Source of the DNA: an uncultured Clostridia bacterium
Lineage (GTDB): Bacteria; Bacillota; Clostridia; Oscillospirales; Acutalibacteraceae
Length of the DNA: 64,000 nt
Direction: 5' to 3'
Assembly: GCA_904420015.1 (NCBI GenBank)
Contig: CAJFTS010000038.1
Span: 1-64,000, forward strand
The position numbers and the translations under genes were made by a program. Position 1 is the first letter of the stretch. Each line of letters opens with the position of its first letter. Below the pieces are notes generated by a model. The model saw only the letters and a program-made list of their open reading frames with translations. It did not search any database and had not been told where the DNA came from. Of this stretch, positions 59,538 to 64,000 are shown piece after piece.

Positions 59538-60664
59538 AAAGATCCCTCTTGCTGTAAACCCAAAATAGAGAGCATGTCCCGGTTTACGATGGAAACGTCG
59601 AACCGCTCCCGGCAGTAGCGGAGGCTTTCCTGCCCCATCCGCTCCCGCAGGGCGGCGTCCTCCGTCAGGCGGCAAAACGCGTCCGCTAAGTCCTCCACGT
59701 TCCTGGGCCTTACCAGGATGCCGTTTACCCCGTCTTGCACCGTTTCCCGGCAGCCGGGACAATCGGTGGTAATGATGGGCCGTCCCACCGCCATCGCCTC
59801 AAGGATGGAGTGGGGGATCCCTTCCCGGTAATAAGAGGGCAGTACATAGGTGGTGCAGCCGCCCAGATAGGGGACGACATTTTGAAGCTTTCCCAGATAC
59901 TCCACGTCGCCGCTCTCCAGATAGGGACGCAGGTCGGACATAGAAAGCTCGCCCGGATGCTCGTCGAAAAAGCCGCCGATCTGAAACCGGGCCTGCGGAC
60001 ATCGCTGATGGGCAAGGCGGGCGGCCTTGCAAAACTCCATCACGCCTTTTTCCCGCAAAAGGCGGGTGATCATGAGAAAGACCGGGCTTTTGGGCATGGT
60101 AGCTGGCTGAAATTTTTCCAGGCTTACCCCTGAACCGCTTACCAAACGGCATTTCTCCGCCGGCAGCAGGCCCCGGCGGATCAGCTCCTCCCGGTCGTCC
60201 CGGTTTTGAAAAATAACCCGTTCACACGCAGAAAACCCGCGTTTGAGCAGGGCGTTTGTGATCACCTGAAGAAGGCGGGTTTTATAAGAGCCGCCGCTGT
60301 ATACCTTGCCAAGCCCTGAAATCATCGAATAGATCCGCGGTACCTTCGCCAGCCTTGCCGCGATGGAGCCGTAGGCAACCGGCTTGAGCGCGTAGGAAAA
60401 TACCAGGTCCGGCGCCTCCTCCTCGATGACCTTTTTCAAATGCGCAATAACAAAAAAATCTGCGAAGGGGTTTTTAGAGGTGCGGCGGAAGGAGACGCAC
60501 CGGTATTGGACGCCCAAATAAGAGAGGTCCACTTCCTTTTCCGGTTCCGGTCCTACCGCCACCACCGTATGCCCCAGGTCCGTCAGGGCCTGGAGCAGCT
60601 CCCCTCGCAGGTGATAGATGGAATATACGGTTGGATTGACAACAAGAATCTTCATTTTTGGCAT
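59534..60664 (-). CDS. Glycosyltransferase family 4 (EpsD/CapM-like)
   Basis: MKILVVNPTVYSIYHLRGELLQALTDLGHTVVAVGPE, SYYREGIPHSILEAMAVGRPIITTDCPGCRETV. Confidence 0.9.
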   Translation of the reverse strand: MPKMKILVVNPTVYSIYHLRGELLQALTDLGHTVVAVGPEPEKEVDLSYLGVQYRCVSFRRTSKNPFADFFVIAHLKKVIEEEAPDLVFSYALKPVAYGSIAARLAKVPRIYSMISGLGKVYSGGSYKTRLLQVITNALLKRGFSACERVIFQNRDDREELIRRGLLPAEKCRLVSGSGVSLEKFQPATMPKSPVFLMITRLLREKGVMEFCKAARLAHQRCPQARFQIGGFFDEHPGELSMSDLRPYLESGDVEYLGKLQNVVPYLGGCTTYVLPSYYREGIPHSILEAMAVGRPIITTDCPGCRETVQDGVNGILVRPRNVEDLADAFCRLTEDAALRERMGQESLRYCRERFDVSIVNRDMLSILGLQQEGSL

Positions 60665-60685
60665 CCCTTTTGTGCCGGGCACATG

Positions 60686-62203
60686 TTATTTGCGGCGGCT
60701 TCTGGAGACAGACGACGAGGTCTTGCCTGAGCCCTGCTCATATTTGTATCCATAACCGTTCGAATATCCGTAACGGGCGTATCCATATCTTCCGTACCGT
60801 TTGTAGCCGCCGACCATACCGCGGCTTTTCTCCGTCTTATTGAACACGCAGCCCACCACCGGCAGATTCTGCGAGCCGATGTCGTCGATGGTGCGGTTGA
60901 TGATATCCATGCTGCAAAAATCCTGACGGATGACCAAAATGGCCGCGTCGGCATATTTCGCCAGGGCCGTGGCGTCGGACACGACATGGGCGGGCGGGGT
61001 ATCGAGCAGGATATAATCAAACCGCTCCTCCATCGCCGCCACAAAGGCGCGCATGGCGTCCGAATCCAGCAGCTCCGCCGCATCGTCCACACACGGGCCG
61101 CTGGTTACTATGGAGACCCCGAATTTTTCATTGCGGCGCAGCACATCGCCCACCTGACATTCCCCGCGCAGCAGGGTGGACAGCCCCGCTATATCCTTGC
61201 CGGGAAGGGAGAAGAGAGACTGAATGGTGGGCTTTCGCATGTCACAGTCTACGATGAGGACATTCTTTTCCTTCTGGGCGAGCACGATGGCCAAATTGGA
61301 GATGACGGTGGATTTTCCTTCGTCCGCCGCCGCGCTGGTAATCAGGAACTTTTTATAATGGCGGGAAGCGGAGAGGCTCTCCACCTTCACCCGCAGGGAC
61401 TTGTACGCTTCAATATAGGAAAAGTCGGAGGCGGGCGTGATCAGCATCGATACGTCCCCCTTCTTGCGCAGCCGGCGCTTGCGCTCCTCATAGGGGATGG
61501 AAGCGAACAGCTTGGTGGAAACGCTGTTGTAAATGTCCGTCTCGCTCTGTATCGTGCGGGAGAAGAACATGGACACCCAAATAACCAGCGCGCCCAGGCC
61601 TAAGCCCAAAAGGATACCCAGCAGCGGATAGAGCAGCTTATCCGAGGAAGGATCGCGCAGCGTCGGATATTCCGGCCGGTCGATGATGTTGACCTGGATG
61701 TTTGGAAAGCTCTGCTTCATTTCCGGCTGCGCCACGACGTTTGCCAATGCGTCGGCAATGCGGAAGGAATAATTCGGATCCTCCGCCGTGACAATCAGCT
61801 CGATCATGTTGGTAGAGCCCATTTGCTTGAGCGAGATGGAATCGGTAATATCCTTGCGTTCAAGCACCAGGTTCTCCTCGTTGAGCTGCTCGAGCACCTT
61901 GTCGGCCACCTTGTTGCTGGTCAAAAATACCCGGTAGGATTCCCCGTACCATTGCACCAGCGCCGTGTCGGAGTTGGTGGAGATTCCGTTTTGGGATATG
62001 GTCAGGTTGAGGGACAGCAGCATTTTCGACGTATAAGTAGGGCTGTCGGTCAATAGGGCCAGCACGAAGCCGAGGATCCCCATCAGAACCGTCAAAGCCG
62101 CCGCGGCCCACCAAAGCTTTTTCGTCTGCCGGATAAATTTAAGCAAACTCGTTGTACCGTTTGTGGAAGGGAGAGAAGGCGAGCCGTGTGTTTGCTCGTA
62201 CAT
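60686..62203 (-). CDS. Polysaccharide co-polymerase fused to BY-kinase (tyrosine autokinase) with Tyr-rich tail
   Basis: Wzz-type TM region; KKFLITSAAADEGKSTVISNLAIVLAQ, VLIVDCDMRKPTIQSLF, FDYILLDTPPAHVVSDA; tail GGYKRYGRYGYARYGYSNGYGYKYEQ. Confidence 0.93.
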   Translation of the reverse strand: MYEQTHGSPSLPSTNGTTSLLKFIRQTKKLWWAAAALTVLMGILGFVLALLTDSPTYTSKMLLSLNLTISQNGISTNSDTALVQWYGESYRVFLTSNKVADKVLEQLNEENLVLERKDITDSISLKQMGSTNMIELIVTAEDPNYSFRIADALANVVAQPEMKQSFPNIQVNIIDRPEYPTLRDPSSDKLLYPLLGILLGLGLGALVIWVSMFFSRTIQSETDIYNSVSTKLFASIPYEERKRRLRKKGDVSMLITPASDFSYIEAYKSLRVKVESLSASRHYKKFLITSAAADEGKSTVISNLAIVLAQKEKNVLIVDCDMRKPTIQSLFSLPGKDIAGLSTLLRGECQVGDVLRRNEKFGVSIVTSGPCVDDAAELLDSDAMRAFVAAMEERFDYILLDTPPAHVVSDATALAKYADAAILVIRQDFCSMDIINRTIDDIGSQNLPVVGCVFNKTEKSRGMVGGYKRYGRYGYARYGYSNGYGYKYEQGSGKTSSSVSRSRRK

Positions 62204-62477
62204 GCAAGTACCTCCAATAATCCGCACCAAGGTGCTCACAATTCGCAGGGATATGGTTAGGTTTTCCACATCTCGCCCGATTATGTGAGCAACGGAAAAC
62301 GAGGCTGCGCATAAAACAAACCGGGCAATTCGCAAAATGTTGATAAACAGGGAAAACTGTATAGAACCAATAAGATAGCTATTCAATATGATAGTATCAA
62401 TCGTATAATTTGTCAATCTTCTTTCTGCTCATCCACCGGTTAAATTCAGGAAAGAAAAGCGGCAAATCAGGAAAAGA

Positions 62478-62518
62478 AAAAAGAACCATGGGCATGATCG
62501 GCGCCATGGCTCTTTTGG
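62478..62518 (-). terminator. Terminator-like hairpin downstream of the 62590-63012 gene
   Basis: Minus strand AAGAGCCATGGC...GCCCATGGTTCTTTTTT. Confidence 0.6.
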
Positions 62519-62589
62519 CTGGGAAAATGGATTGCACCCGCCCAGGATTGTGAGGTATAATAAACAAGATATTGAGCGGATTGGAAGCT

Positions 62590-63012
62590 TTAGTCCTCGG
62601 AAAGGCCGTACATGGCCACGGTAAAATCCCGCAGGGCGGCGTTGTGATGGTAATAGATGCTGCGCCGTTCGTAGCCCAGCTCGTCCATCAGCTCGTCGAG
62701 ATAGCGGTCGGTGCGGTGGATGTAGAACCGGTCGAGGATGGTGCGCTGCTCCTGAGTGAGCACGGAAAGCCCCCGGTCGATGCGTTCCTTGCCGGAAAGC
62801 CGGTAGGTGAGAATCGACTCCAAATGGGCCCGCTGGGCAAACAGGGAAATGCGTTCCTCCTGGTGCTCCTTGCATGCAAGCTCCGCAGAGGAAAGGCGGC
62901 TGTCGATGTCCCGGATGCTCTGACGCAGGTTTTCAATGGCGGCGCAGAGCACCCGATATCCGCTCAGGCTTTCCTTTGCCAGTACTTTATAGTCCAAACA
63001 GAATCCCTCCAT
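62590..63012 (-). CDS. Small coiled-coil protein with sigma-70 region 4-like HTH (DUF1492/ArpU-like)
   Basis: LSVLTQEQRTILDRFYIHRTDRYLDELMDELGYERRSIYYHHNAALRDF. Confidence 0.65.
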   Translation of the reverse strand: MEGFCLDYKVLAKESLSGYRVLCAAIENLRQSIRDIDSRLSSAELACKEHQEERISLFAQRAHLESILTYRLSGKERIDRGLSVLTQEQRTILDRFYIHRTDRYLDELMDELGYERRSIYYHHNAALRDFTVAMYGLSED

Positions 63013-63203
63013 TCTATTTATGCGGGTTTTCGTTGAAGAACAACGAATGTTATGTGAAAAATAATCACTTTCCAAGTGGAAGTATAGCACACCAAAGGAC
63101 GGAAATCAAACGTTTGTTCTAATATTTTTTTCTTAAGAAGGCGTGAGTACCTTTTTTTGGACAGGTGCTTTGGCGCCGGTAGTCGGTAAGGAGGCGGTAT
63201 GCG

Positions 63204-64000
63204 GTGACGAAATGGCTCATCCGGCTGTTTGTAAAGAGGGCGGATCAGGTGAAGGACCCGCAGGTACGGCGCAGGTACGGGATATTAGGCGGGGCGGTGG
63301 GAATCGCCTGCAACCTGCTGTTGTTTTTGATGAAGTTTTTAACGGGGATGGTTACCGGGTCGGTGGCCGTTTCCGCCGACGCCTTCAATAACCTATCCGA
63401 CGCAGGATCGTCGGTGGTAACGGTGGCGGGCTTTCAGCTGAGCGGGAAAAAGCCGGATAAGAAGCATCCCTTCGGCTACGGGCGGATCGAGTATGTGGCG
63501 GGGCTTTGCATTTCCATGGTGATCCTGCTGGTGGGGTTTGAGTTTTTGCGCACCTCGGTGGAAAAGGTGCTGCACCCGCAGGCGGCGGCTTTTTCCTGGG
63601 TATCGGTGGCGGTGCTGGCGGTGTCCATCCTGGTTAAGCTGTGGATGGGCCTATTCAACCGGAAGATCGGCAAGGCGATCGGTTCGGCCACCGTCGGGGC
63701 GGCGGCGCTCGACAGCATCAGCGACGTGGCCGCCACCTCGGTGGTCTTGGTGTCGGTTTTTTTGTCCCGGATAACCGATTTCCCGGTGGACGGGGCGGCG
63801 GGAATCGTGGTGGCCCTTTTCATTCTTTGGGCGGGAATTACGACCGCCCGGGATACCCTCTCCCCCCTGTTGGGCCAGCCTCCCGACCCGCAGCTGGTCC
63901 GGGAGATTGAACAGCGTATGCTCTCTTATGAGGGGATCGAAGGGGTACACGATCTGATCGTCCACAGCTACGGGCCCGGCCGCATCATTGCCTCGGTCCA
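63204..64000 (+). CDS. Cation diffusion facilitator family transporter (3' end outside window; not in ORF track)
   Basis: Translated from GTG at 63204: VTKWLIRLFVKRADQVKDPQVRRRYGILGGAVGIACNLLLFLMKFLTGMVTGSVAVSADAFNNLSDAGSSVVTVAGFQLSGKKPDKKHPFGYGRIEYVAGL...; AAGGAGG RBS. Confidence 0.93.
   Translation, partial: MTKWLIRLFVKRADQVKDPQVRRRYGILGGAVGIACNLLLFLMKFLTGMVTGSVAVSADAFNNLSDAGSSVVTVAGFQLSGKKPDKKHPFGYGRIEYVAGLCISMVILLVGFEFLRTSVEKVLHPQAAAFSWVSVAVLAVSILVKLWMGLFNRKIGKAIGSATVGAAALDSISDVAATSVVLVSVFLSRITDFPVDGAAGIVVALFILWAGITTARDTLSPLLGQPPDPQLVREIEQRMLSYEGIEGVHDLIVHSYGPGRIIASV

Overview
A 64 kb chromosomal window from a GC-rich anaerobic Firmicute (Clostridia, probably Oscillospiraceae-like by gene order; this placement is inference). 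It spans the replication origin: rpmH-rnpA-yidD-yidC-jag-mnmE / mnmG-rsmG-noc-parA-parB-serS on the minus strand and dnaA-dnaN-yaaA-recF-remB-gyrB-(three YcxB-like genes)-gyrA on the plus strand. The right flank carries glgP, zapA, a U32 peptidase, dut, a parvulin-type foldase, maf-mreBCD-mrdA, a DUF2089 operon, an exopolysaccharide operon and a partial cation-efflux gene. The left flank carries a T-box-controlled HTH-cupin-acyl-CoA synthetase fusion, tRNA-Gly, a MATE transporter, def, murE, a repeat-rich XRE regulator island, tandem femAB genes, an iron-containing alcohol dehydrogenase with a Rex-like operator, and mgsA/minD. The observations I consider most worth checking are: the T-box (candidate Ile specifier AUC) upstream of the HTH-cupin-acyl-CoA synthetase fusion; the XRE island with a double-HTH regulator, a 19-bp-arm perfect palindrome and four copies of an inverted-repeat family; three identical parS-like sites, two of them encoding the same VSHET peptide; and three YcxB-like genes inserted between gyrB and gyrA. 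No CRISPR array, rRNA or prophage was seen. All family calls are from reading the translations; no database search was run.
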